DNA from: CAZXIY01 sp964640935
Lineage (GTDB): Archaea; Thermoplasmatota; Thermoplasmata; Methanomassiliicoccales; Methanomethylophilaceae
Assembly (NCBI GenBank): GCA_964640935.1
Contig: CAZXIY010000010.1
Coordinates: 1-24,232, forward strand
Direction of reading: 5' to 3'
DNA: 24,232 bases
The notes beneath the pieces were generated by a model. That model saw only the letters and a list, made by a program, of their open reading frames with translations. It made no database searches and had not been told where the DNA came from. A program made the translations under genes and the position numbers. Shown here piece after piece: positions 1 through 6,802 of the stretch; the first letter of the stretch is position 1; each line of letters begins with the position of its first letter.

Positions 1-84
1 CTTAAGGACCGTTATCGCAATCCCGCCGAGGATCAATATTGCGGCAGAGACAGCAATGGATGAATAGAGTGTCTTGGAATCCAT
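1..84 (-). CDS. N-terminal fragment of an unidentified membrane or secreted protein
   Basis: An open frame starts with ATG at 84 on the minus strand and runs off the left edge, so only 28 residues are visible. They are a short polar start (MDSKTLYSS) followed by about 18 hydrophobic residues ending in TVLK, which reads as an N-terminal transmembrane helix or uncleaved signal anchor. The start lies 4 nt after the nitroreductase stop (89-91). The sequence GTGATC, which overlaps that stop codon, matches an archaeal Shine-Dalgarno sequence, so the two genes are probably one operon with coupled translation. Function cannot be assigned from this fragment. Confidence 0.6.
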   Translation of the reverse strand, partial: MDSKTLYSSIAVSAAILILGGIAITVLK

Positions 85-88
85 ATGA

Positions 89-658
89 TCACGACCAGCT
101 TATGATGACCGGAGGATTTCTCGGTGTCGGAGGAGCTTTGTTCTTCGGATGTCCGACAATGATAGATGATCTGAGCTTCAGACCGCCTTTGACTTTGTTC
201 TCCTTAACGAATTCCGGATCTTCAGCAAGTTGAGATGCAAAACCGATCCAGCATGTGCCGAGTCCGAGGGAATTGGCCCCGAGCATGATATTGGCCGATG
301 CCAGCGATGCGTCCTCTACCGGTGTCGCCGCTGATGGCTCGGAGAATATGAATATGACAGCAGGGGCATTATAGAATATATCGAAGTTCTGATTGCTCAG
401 CATCATCTCGAGGTGTTCATCCGGGCGGCCGTTCTCTCTCATCGCTTCGAGGAAGAGCCTCTTGCCTGAATCCGAGTATCTGCGGAGTTTATTCCTGTCA
501 GTCACGACTGCAAATCTGAGTGCCTGAGCATTCACGCCGTTAGCGGCATGGGTCCCGGCGTCGATGAGTTTTTCGATCGTATCGCGGGATACGGGTTCAT
601 CTGTGAACGATCTGACAGATTTTCTGCTGTAAATGCAATCGAATACCGCGTTTTCCAT
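89..658 (-). CDS. Nitroreductase family protein (FMN-dependent)
   Basis: A 189-residue protein of the nitroreductase superfamily, whose members are usually homodimeric FMN enzymes that reduce nitro groups, quinones, flavins or enones with NAD(P)H; the substrate here is unknown. The N-terminal SRKSVRSF at residues 11-18 is the family's R-S-x-R-x-[FY] FMN-phosphate motif. It is followed by the typical HAANGVNAQ segment (about 37-45), the APAVIFIF strand (about 98-105), the long helix EDASLASANIMLGANSLGLGT (about 115-135) and a C-terminal GHPKNKAPPTPR. Length fits the short family members. The ATG at 658 lies about 25 nt downstream of a TATA-like element, suggesting a leaderless transcript. It sits 30 bp after the DUF5685 gene on the same strand, and a membrane protein gene follows. 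Confidence 0.9.
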   Translation of the reverse strand: MENAVFDCIYSRKSVRSFTDEPVSRDTIEKLIDAGTHAANGVNAQALRFAVVTDRNKLRRYSDSGKRLFLEAMRENGRPDEHLEMMLSNQNFDIFYNAPAVIFIFSEPSAATPVEDASLASANIMLGANSLGLGTCWIGFASQLAEDPEFVKENKVKGGLKLRSSIIVGHPKNKAPPTPRNPPVIISWS

Positions 659-678
659 GAACGGTAAATAACTCGGTC

Positions 679-688
679 ATATATGAAA
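679..688 (-). promoter_or_regulatory. TATA box for the nitroreductase gene
   Basis: On the minus strand the sequence TTCATATATG lies in the 30-bp gap after the DUF5685 gene, centred about 25 nt before the nitroreductase ATG. This is archaeal TATA-box spacing for a leaderless transcript. It suggests the nitroreductase can be expressed independently of DUF5685. Confidence 0.4.
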
Positions 689-1615
689 TCAAATATCCGC
701 CGGAGGGGCCCCTCTGTTCATACGGCCGGTGACCATGTTCTTTATACTGAGACTCATGGACATGTCGCCGCGGAGGATGCGTTTGGATGAAGCGGGGATC
801 CCCTGGTAGATTATGTTATCGAGTATCGATTGATTCTTTGTCAGTCTGGGTCTCAGTGCGGAATACGACCTCTGTATATTGCCGATGACAGATCCGAACA
901 GCTCTCCTAGTGCGTAGAGATGTTCCTTTATGTAATCGGCCTTGTTCTTGAATTTCGGATTTCCTACGATGAACGGATTGTATGTGCCATCTAAGACGTC
1001 CTCGTCGAGATCCTCAACGGCATCCATGATATACACCCACACCCCGAGGCCGCTGAAAAGCATGCGAGTATCATCGTCGAACTTGTCACCCGCAATGATC
1101 GAAAGCACATCCAAAAGCGACTTTGACGACAATTCCCCCATTGCTAAAGGATCGTTCTCCCCCTTGTTCTCAGCCTCTCTGAGCATATCGTATCCATTCA
1201 TTATCGCATTGTAGAATTCCGGATAATCGGCTTTGGCCTTAGTGATCGAACGATTCAATCCCAACAGACCCAGATTGGCCTTCAATGAAGAATCGTTATC
1301 CATCTTGTCGTCGATCAGGCTGTTATTCGCGACAAGTACTGTGTAGGCCGCAAGCTGTCTCAGGAGCTCAGTATCCCCTACGCTAGCTCTGACCACGCAG
1401 AAATGTTGCGGAGGTGTCCCTTTCATCGCAATGCCGTCGTCTAATATGGAATTGAAGAATATCGATGCGAATGTCATCTCGTAATTGACGGTCAACGTGG
1501 ACAGATATCCATACCCGTCTCTGAGCTGGTGGCACGTTTCGCAATAGTAGTTCCTGTAAACGGCCTCGTCCCTGCTTGAGAGCATGCTGTCGATGGGTAC
1601 GGTGTATCCGAACAT
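689..1615 (-). CDS. DUF5685 family protein
   Basis: A 308-residue, mostly helical, soluble-looking protein. The opening MFGYTVP, then YYCETCHQLRDGYG (C25 and C28) and NYEMTFASIFF, match DUF5685, a family of unknown function in anaerobic bacteria, actinobacteria and some archaea. A third cysteine, C73 in QHFCVV, is followed by the helical pattern expected for the family. Two acidic clusters stand out: LIDDKMDND at 100-108 and IMDAVEDLDEDVLDGTYNPF at 197-215. The second resembles the D-x3-ED-x-G-R-x(Y/N)xP motif of squalene/phytoene synthases, so a class I isoprenoid-synthase-like fold is possible, but that is inference. The gene is divergent from the Cys-rich peptide and radical SAM pair and shares its intergenic region. 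The ATG at 1615 is 27 nt from a TATA element, so it looks leaderless. Confidence 0.75.
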   Translation of the reverse strand: MFGYTVPIDSMLSSRDEAVYRNYYCETCHQLRDGYGYLSTLTVNYEMTFASIFFNSILDDGIAMKGTPPQHFCVVRASVGDTELLRQLAAYTVLVANNSLIDDKMDNDSSLKANLGLLGLNRSITKAKADYPEFYNAIMNGYDMLREAENKGENDPLAMGELSSKSLLDVLSIIAGDKFDDDTRMLFSGLGVWVYIMDAVEDLDEDVLDGTYNPFIVGNPKFKNKADYIKEHLYALGELFGSVIGNIQRSYSALRPRLTKNQSILDNIIYQGIPASSKRILRGDMSMSLSIKNMVTGRMNRGAPPADI

Positions 1616-1637
1616 CGGATGGGGGACGCCCTTTCTG

Positions 1638-1646
1638 TTTATTAAT
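1638..1646 (-). promoter_or_regulatory. TATA box for the DUF5685 gene
   Basis: Minus-strand ATTAATAAA is centred near 1642, 27 nt upstream of the DUF5685 ATG. The spacing predicts a transcript beginning at or within a few bases of the start codon. Confidence 0.55.
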
Positions 1647-1730
1647 TGTTCATCGCGGCGTACTGTCGGCTCGTTTTAAAGAAAGTTGATATGTCGTACA
1701 ACCACCCAGATGTTCCGGAACGGAGCCAGA

Positions 1731-1739
1731 TTTAATATA
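1731..1739 (+). promoter_or_regulatory. TATA box for the Cys-rich peptide and radical SAM unit
   Basis: TTTAATATA lies 63-71 nt before the ATG of the Cys-rich peptide. Transcription would begin near 1760-1765, leaving a leader of about 40 nt that carries a Shine-Dalgarno site. This differs from the leaderless arrangement of most other first genes in the window and may reflect high or regulated translation of the peptide. Confidence 0.5.
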
Positions 1740-1792
1740 CTGCCGAGCCATTCGCGATTCCATTAGTTACACGCGCCCGCGTGCGAACCAAC

Positions 1793-1797
1793 GGTGA
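1793..1797 (+). promoter_or_regulatory. Ribosome binding site of the Cys-rich peptide
   Basis: GGTGA, part of the archaeal anti-SD complement GGAGGTGATC, ends 4 nt before ATG 1802. It supports that ATG over the in-frame GTG at 1781, which has no comparable site. Confidence 0.6.
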
Positions 1798-1801
1798 AAT
1801 A

Positions 1802-2071
1802 ATGTCTGCAGATTCGAAATCCACCAAAGAACTAACAGCCGAATACGACGCCCAATCGATGCCTACCGCCTCAAGGGTAAACTACAAAGCACCCACAGGC
1901 AGAGAGGACTCATGGGAATCGAAATCACACACCGACGGTCCGTACTGCTACAGTTGCTGCGGAACCAAATGCGCGCTTGAACTGGTGGCCCTTGTCGCCG
2001 TGACAGTCGTGTGCTGCGCTTATGTTTCACAGAAAGGGACCTGCTGTTCGATCTGTTACTGGCCATTCTGA
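1802..2071 (+). CDS. Cys-rich candidate RiPP precursor peptide
   Basis: An 89-residue peptide read from ATG 1802, chosen because GGTGA sits just upstream. Residues 1-46 are polar and cysteine-free, with many Ser, Thr, Lys, Glu and Asp, like a leader peptide. Residues 47-89 hold nine cysteines: C49, C52, C53, C57, C71, C72, C81, C82 and C85. The segment 58-75 is strongly hydrophobic and contains one CC pair, and the end is CYWPF. The radical SAM/SPASM gene begins 36 bp downstream on the same strand. A polar leader, Cys-rich C-terminus and adjacent SPASM enzyme are the usual layout of a RiPP precursor and its maturase (for example sactipeptides or ranthipeptides), though I recognise no known precursor family. 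Alternatives are a small metal-binding membrane peptide or a CYSTM-like tail-anchored protein. Coding status rests on the RBS, promoter, composition and context. Confidence 0.7.
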   Translation: MSADSKSTKELTAEYDAQSMPTASRVNYKAPTGREDSWESKSHTDGPYCYSCCGTKCALELVALVAVTVVCCAYVSQKGTCCSICYWPF

Positions 2072-2107
2072 TGGCGGTAGGGTAGTCGATTTACCTCGCC
2101 GATCGGT

Positions 2108-3274
2108 GTGAGCTTGAAGCAATTCATCTCGATAATAGTCAAGCCGACGCTTGCGTGTAATCTCGAGTGCAGACATTGTTACCATCGTCCGTCCGAATGT
2201 TCGGCGGAGATGATGACTCAGGATACTTTTGAGAGGACCGTCAGACTTGTCAGCGAAGGATATGACGCCACACGTTTCATATGGCATGGGGGCGAACCGC
2301 TTCTTGCCACCGAAAGTTTCTACAAGAAGGCCCTATCTTCAGAACGGAAGTATTACGGCCGCGATCTCCTCAGATGCGGTAATACGATACAGACCAATGG
2401 CACATTACTTAAACCGCGTTTCATAGAGTTCTGTAAGAGCAATCGTGTAAATCTCGGCGTTTCGTATGAAGGCGGTTTTGAGAAAGGCCTCAGGCCCGGG
2501 ATGGACACCTCGAAGGTCGACAAGACGATCGAATATATGGTCCGCAAGAAGCATATGTTCCTTGTCAGCTCAACAATACACGGCGGGAACGTCGACGATA
2601 TGGATTCCATCTATGAGAAATTCAAATCTATGGGTGCTTCGGTGTCGTTCAACCCGGTCATCAGACTCGGGGGCGGACTCGACAATCACGAACTAGACCT
2701 TGACATCGACAGATACATAGAGAACAGTATAGAGCTGTTCGACAAATGGATCCATGACACTGATGTCAACATTCCTGTCCTTCCATACTACCAATATATC
2801 GTCAATTCGATCGACGGTCCGGATGTATCCGACTGCCCCCATTCTTCGTGTCTGACCAAATGGCTTTGCGTATATCCAAACGGGGACCTTTATCCGTGCG
2901 GCAAGGCCTGTCCAGAGACTTTCTGTATGGGGAATATCAACGAGATCGATTCGATCGACGAAGCATTCGAATCGGAAGGTTTCAGGAATATACTGGTCGG
3001 TTCCATTGAAAGACGCGGTAAGTGCAAAGGATGCGAGATTTACAAGTACTGTTCGGGCGGATGCAGTGTCGATGCCATGGCAGATGGGGATATCGGTTCC
3101 CCGAATGGCTCGTCATGCAAGATCTACAAGGCTCTTCTCGGACACATAAAAGGAACTGTTGATGATGTCATTGCTGACAAGGGCGATCTTTCTCAATACA
3201 ATCGTTTCTTCAGAGACGCCATTGTCGGCAAACTCATTAACCCGCACATATACGATGCCGCATCTATCCAGTGA
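2108..3274 (+). CDS. Radical SAM/SPASM peptide maturase
   Basis: A 388-residue radical SAM enzyme. CNLECRHC (C17, C21, C24) is the CX3CX2C site for the SAM-binding [4Fe-4S] cluster and WHGGEP at 59-64 is the SAM-binding GGEP motif. A C-terminal SPASM domain follows with C243, C248, C254, C264, C268, C273, C306, C309, C315, C319 and C337, in the order expected for two auxiliary Fe-S clusters (for example CKGCEIYKYCSGGC at 306-319). SPASM enzymes include anaerobic sulfatase maturases and RiPP maturases that form thioether or C-C crosslinks. No sulfatase is nearby, whereas a nine-Cys peptide gene lies directly upstream, so that peptide is the likely substrate (inference). No N-terminal RRE/PqqD-like domain is visible, because the core starts almost at residue 1. 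GTG 2108 has a weak RBS; TTG 2114 is an alternative start. Confidence 0.88.
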   Translation: MSLKQFISIIVKPTLACNLECRHCYHRPSECSAEMMTQDTFERTVRLVSEGYDATRFIWHGGEPLLATESFYKKALSSERKYYGRDLLRCGNTIQTNGTLLKPRFIEFCKSNRVNLGVSYEGGFEKGLRPGMDTSKVDKTIEYMVRKKHMFLVSSTIHGGNVDDMDSIYEKFKSMGASVSFNPVIRLGGGLDNHELDLDIDRYIENSIELFDKWIHDTDVNIPVLPYYQYIVNSIDGPDVSDCPHSSCLTKWLCVYPNGDLYPCGKACPETFCMGNINEIDSIDEAFESEGFRNILVGSIERRGKCKGCEIYKYCSGGCSVDAMADGDIGSPNGSSCKIYKALLGHIKGTVDDVIADKGDLSQYNRFFRDAIVGKLINPHIYDAASIQ

Positions 3275-3347
3275 TATCTCGGCTGCCGTCTGTACCTGCC
3301 ATATCGGGACTAATTTCAGAAATTAACCGCGAATCGATATAGGAACC

Positions 3348-3355
3348 ATAATAAA
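3348..3355 (+). promoter_or_regulatory. TATA-like element for the DUF6951 gene
   Basis: ATAATAAA lies 47-54 nt upstream of ATG 3402 in the 127-bp gap after the radical SAM gene. It would give a short leader of about 25 nt containing the GGTGAT RBS at 3390-3395. The small Cys protein therefore probably has its own promoter. Confidence 0.35.
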
Positions 3356-3401
3356 CATTGTTAACACATCTGCGTCTGCAGCAAATGCTGGTGATTTAGA
3401 A

Positions 3402-3719
3402 ATGAGCGACGTAACGATAACGGTTGACGCGGGCGTATGCAGATTCAAAACAGTTGTAATTGCCTCATCTGATGATGAAGGGAATATCAAATACAAGATC
3501 AAGAGCGAATGTCCGGCGATCAGGGAGCTCGGAAAGAATCTCAAAGAGATACCGGTGTTCGACGCGATCGTGACGCCGATTTCGGATAATGTCGTCTACA
3601 AGGATTACGGAAAATATGTCGTGCACTCTGCATGTCCTGTGCCGTGTGCGATAATAAAGGCGGCCGAGGTCGCCGGGGACCTCGGCCTTAAGCGTGATGT
3701 CTCTTTCAAGATGGAATGA
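3402..3719 (+). CDS. Small Cys-containing protein, DUF6951-like
   Basis: A 105-residue protein starting at ATG 3402 behind a strong RBS (GGTGAT at 3390-3395, 6 nt spacing). The pattern TVDAGVCRF (C13), KSECP (C37) and a C-terminal HSACPVPCAIIKAAEVA (C78, C82) matches what I recall of DUF6951, small proteins of anaerobic archaea and clostridia with no assigned function. Four conserved cysteines suggest metal or Fe-S binding, but that is inference. No membrane segment or signal peptide is seen. The gene is downstream of the radical SAM gene on the same strand but has its own likely promoter, so membership of the peptide locus is uncertain. Its stop codon abuts the stop of the convergent ACT-MBL gene with no spacer. 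Confidence 0.7.
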   Translation: MSDVTITVDAGVCRFKTVVIASSDDEGNIKYKIKSECPAIRELGKNLKEIPVFDAIVTPISDNVVYKDYGKYVVHSACPVPCAIIKAAEVAGDLGLKRDVSFKME

Positions 3720-5168
3720 TCAAAGGACTTTGATCGCACCATGGCCGCCGCAGACGATCATTCCTGATCTACCTGCGTCGTCCATGATCTTTCCTATTTT
3801 CGAACGGACTATCTTCAGTTTCTTCGGGTCAGCATCGACGTTTGTGAGCAGGAACGGAGCGACACTGTCGAAGTCCGCTCTCTCGGGTGTGAGCTGTTTC
3901 GCGTTCACATAGATATCGCCGGTGAACAGGAGCTTCGGCTCTCTGCAGAAGAGTATCGTCTCTCCGCGGAGATGGCCGCCGCAGCCTTCATAGACCTCGA
4001 GGTCGAGATCCCCGAACTTTATCCTGTCGATGAGTTCCAGACCCTCCTTTTCGTCAGGAGAGTGTTTCCCTATGACCTTTATGTTGCCGCCGGTGGGCGG
4101 TGTGTAGTCGCTTATGATCCTGCTGAGGTGCTCGTAGCATACGCTGAACGGATTTGCATCGACGCCGTCATCAGAAACCGATATCATGACCTCTCCGAGA
4201 AGCTCTTTCGTCTTCTTCGTCATAATAATCTCTGCATTCTCTATGACGGAGAGGAGTCCGCAGTGGTCGACGTCTGCATGCGTAACGAGGATCTTCTTCC
4301 TCATACTGAAGAAGCAGGGGAACATCTCCCTGAGCTCAGTGATCATCTCGTCCGAGTATATTCCGAGACCCGTATCTATGAAGAGGAGATCGTCGTTGTT
4401 CCTCAACACATAGGTGTTGCTCCCGCACGGCGGCTCAATGACATGCAGCGTCGTCTCCGGAGTGATCTCGATCTGCGATATCTTCGGTATGAAGTTGAGG
4501 TCTCTGTGGAATGCGATGTAGTTCGCAAGCTGCTTGACACTCTCGAAGACGTCCTTAGGGTCCTGATGTCTCTTCTCGAGTATTTCAGACACCTTGGATG
4601 ATTCGGATATGAATTCCATTACCTTGTCGTCACCGAGACTGAAGAGCCTCTGGATGCTGTTAGCAAGACGGATGTACGAGACGGTGTTGTCCAGGGATCT
4701 GTTGTGACCCCTGTAGTCCGGTACGTCGAGCGGATAGATCTCGGCGACCTCATCGAGTATCTTCTTCGAGATCTCCGGATTATCGACCGTCATACCTATG
4801 TTGAAGTCCTGATACCCTTTGTTCTCCGAATTGGAGTTCAGATAATCGATGTTCACGTCGTACTTGTCGATGATCTTGAGCACCGGGTACAGTGAACCGG
4901 GTTTGTCGGTTATTCTGACACTCATCACGAGTATGTTAGGCTCCGGGGGAACGTCTTCCACATACGATATCGACCCGAGGCCCTTGTCGATACTGTCCAG
5001 CTGTTCGTCGGTGCCCGAGACCTCGATGAAGAGATTCAGGCCCTTGTTGAAACTGACACGGACAATATTGCCGCCGTTCTCCATTATTATCTTGCATGCG
5101 AGCATGAATGCCCCGGGTTTGTCGGGCATCTTCGTCGCAAATGTGCGCGTCTGTGATTTGACTGTCAT
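3720..5168 (-). CDS. Two ACT domains fused to a metallo-beta-lactamase-fold hydrolase
   Basis: A 482-residue protein. ACT domain 1 (about 7-75) carries DKPGAF at 16-21 and ACT domain 2 (about 78-150) carries DKPGSL at 88-93, the loop that binds amino acids or similar ligands in ACT proteins. A helical linker (about 155-235) leads to an MBL-fold domain with a full metal-ligand set: THADVDH (H297, D299, D301, H302), H399 in GCGGHLRGE, D418 in FTGDIY and H476 in GGHGA. The hydrolase should therefore be active with two metals; the substrate is unknown. The ATG at 5168 overlaps the stop of the upstream acyl-CoA synthetase (ATGA), making it the last gene of the regulator/acyl-CoA synthetase operon. 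Plausible roles are a ligand-controlled thioesterase or hydrolase acting on acyl-CoAs or related esters (inference). Confidence 0.85.
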   Translation of the reverse strand: MTVKSQTRTFATKMPDKPGAFMLACKIIMENGGNIVRVSFNKGLNLFIEVSGTDEQLDSIDKGLGSISYVEDVPPEPNILVMSVRITDKPGSLYPVLKIIDKYDVNIDYLNSNSENKGYQDFNIGMTVDNPEISKKILDEVAEIYPLDVPDYRGHNRSLDNTVSYIRLANSIQRLFSLGDDKVMEFISESSKVSEILEKRHQDPKDVFESVKQLANYIAFHRDLNFIPKISQIEITPETTLHVIEPPCGSNTYVLRNNDDLLFIDTGLGIYSDEMITELREMFPCFFSMRKKILVTHADVDHCGLLSVIENAEIIMTKKTKELLGEVMISVSDDGVDANPFSVCYEHLSRIISDYTPPTGGNIKVIGKHSPDEKEGLELIDRIKFGDLDLEVYEGCGGHLRGETILFCREPKLLFTGDIYVNAKQLTPERADFDSVAPFLLTNVDADPKKLKIVRSKIGKIMDDAGRSGMIVCGGHGAIKVL

Positions 5169-6802
5169 TTCTTTCCACCTCTTATCGCCGAGCGCATGAT
5201 CTTTCCATTTACCGTCTTCGGAAGGGCATCTACGAATTCGAGTGCTCTAGGATACTTGTACGGTGCCGTCTCGTGCTTGACGTAGTTCTGAAGGGTCTTT
5301 TTCATCTCTTCGCTCGATTCGAATCCGGGCTTGAGAACAACGGTCGCTTTGACGATCTGTCCGCGTATAGGGTCGGGGACGCCGGTAACCGCGCATTCAA
5401 GAACGGCCTCGTGGGTCACAAGGACGCTCTCGATCTCGAACGGGCTGATCTTATAGCCTGATGATTTTATCACATCGTCTATGCGGCCTACGAACCAATA
5501 GTATCCATCCTCATCCATCCAAGCAACATCGCCTGTATGGAACCAACCGTCATGTATCGCAGCCTTCGTCTTCTCCGGGTTGCGGTAATATTCCACCATG
5601 AGGCCAGGCGGCTTCGGATCGTAGCCGAGGACCACTTCGCCGCTCTGTCCGGGGGGACATGTCTCGCCGTCCTCGTCGACTATCTTCACCTTGTACTGCG
5701 GGGACGGTTTTCCCATGGAACCGGGCTTCGGAACCATGTTCCTGCTGTTGCATATGGTGAGCGATGTCTCGGTTTGTCCGAACCCTTCCATAAGCATCAG
5801 ACCTGTTGCCTTCTGCCAATTGTAGAACACATCCGGGTTCAGAGCCTCTCCCGCTATACAGCAATGCTTCAGCGAAGAGAGATCGTGGCCCTTCAGTCCG
5901 TCGTTTATGAAGAATCTGAACATCGTGGGCGGGCAGCAGAGCGTGGTGACTTTGTACTTGCTGATGATGTCCATCATCTCGGACGGAACGAATTTCTCAT
6001 AATCATACACGAACACGCAGGACTCCATGATCCACTGTCCGTACAGTTTTCCCCAAACTGCCTTCCCCCAGCCTGTATCGGCTATTGTGAGGTGGAGCCC
6101 ATCTGGTTCGACGCACTGCCAGTGCTTCGCAGTGAGCAGATGGCCCAAGGAATAAAGATGATCATGGAGGACCATCTTCGGATACCCGGATGTTCCGGAC
6201 GAGAAATACATAAGGAACGGTTCCGTGCATTTCGTGTCGATCCTCTCGAGATGATCGGAAGCTTTCTCCATTCCTTCATCGAATTGATGCCAACCGCTCT
6301 TGGGCTGGTTGACGACCATCTTGATCTCGAGTGACGGTATGTCCTCTGCACTGTCGACTGCGTCTGTTACGCCGTTCTCGGGCGTGCATATGACCGCTTT
6401 GATGGACGCGGACCTGACGCGGTACTCTATGTCGCCCTTGGTGAGCATGAATGTGGCGGGCACCATTATGGCGCCGATCTTATGCAATGCCACGGAGACA
6501 TACCAGAACTGGTAATGGCGTTTCAGTATAACCATGACCATATCGCCTTTCTTGATCCCAAGAGAGAGGAAGTAATTGGCAGTCTTGTCGGAGAGGCGTT
6601 TGATATCGGCGAAAGTAAAAGTGTGCTCTTCGCCGGCAGGATTGCACCATATCATGGCCTTTCTTTCCGGGTCGTTGACAGCTATGTCGTCGACTATATC
6701 GTATCCGAAATTGTAATTGTCGGGATATTTCAGTTTGAATCCGACAAGCACGCCGTGCTCGTCGTATGTCTCTTCGACGTACCTGAGATTTATGTTCCTC
6801 AT
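5165..6802 (-). CDS. AMP-forming acyl-CoA synthetase, second tandem copy
   Basis: A 545-residue adenylate-forming ligase that would activate a carboxylic acid with ATP and CoA. Motifs are the P-loop YFSSGTSGYPK (199-209), EGFGQTET (339-346), HTGD (422-425), the hinge region GRIDDVIK (439-446) and the catalytic lysine K534 in VNGKI. Overall it resembles the acetyl-/medium-chain acyl-CoA synthetase (ACSM/MACS) branch, whose characterised Methanosarcina member prefers 2-methylbutyrate; the substrate here is not readable from sequence. It is a clear paralogue of the next gene upstream, and both begin MRNINLRYV. Its ATG overlaps that gene's stop by 4 nt, and its own stop overlaps the ACT-MBL start, so translation is probably coupled throughout. 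Confidence 0.93.
   Translation of the reverse strand: MRNINLRYVEETYDEHGVLVGFKLKYPDNYNFGYDIVDDIAVNDPERKAMIWCNPAGEEHTFTFADIKRLSDKTANYFLSLGIKKGDMVMVILKRHYQFWYVSVALHKIGAIMVPATFMLTKGDIEYRVRSASIKAVICTPENGVTDAVDSAEDIPSLEIKMVVNQPKSGWHQFDEGMEKASDHLERIDTKCTEPFLMYFSSGTSGYPKMVLHDHLYSLGHLLTAKHWQCVEPDGLHLTIADTGWGKAVWGKLYGQWIMESCVFVYDYEKFVPSEMMDIISKYKVTTLCCPPTMFRFFINDGLKGHDLSSLKHCCIAGEALNPDVFYNWQKATGLMLMEGFGQTETSLTICNSRNMVPKPGSMGKPSPQYKVKIVDEDGETCPPGQSGEVVLGYDPKPPGLMVEYYRNPEKTKAAIHDGWFHTGDVAWMDEDGYYWFVGRIDDVIKSSGYKISPFEIESVLVTHEAVLECAVTGVPDPIRGQIVKATVVLKPGFESSEEMKKTLQNYVKHETAPYKYPRALEFVDALPKTVNGKIMRSAIRGGKK

Noticed and set aside
1781..1801. GTG start that would lengthen the Cys-rich peptide by seven residues
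   Set aside because: ATG 1802 has GGTGA at good spacing; the GTG has no such site.
2108..3274. Assignment as an anaerobic sulfatase-maturating enzyme
   Set aside because: Size and SPASM layout are compatible, but no sulfatase is in the window and a Cys-rich peptide gene is directly upstream; kept only as an alternative.
3972..4601. 209-codon open frame on the plus strand
   Set aside because: It is antisense to the ACT-MBL gene, which has complete motifs; the translation has no recognisable family and reflects codon bias of the opposite strand.
5537..6334. 265-codon open frame on the plus strand
   Set aside because: It lies antisense within the second acyl-CoA synthetase; no RBS, promoter or family pattern.
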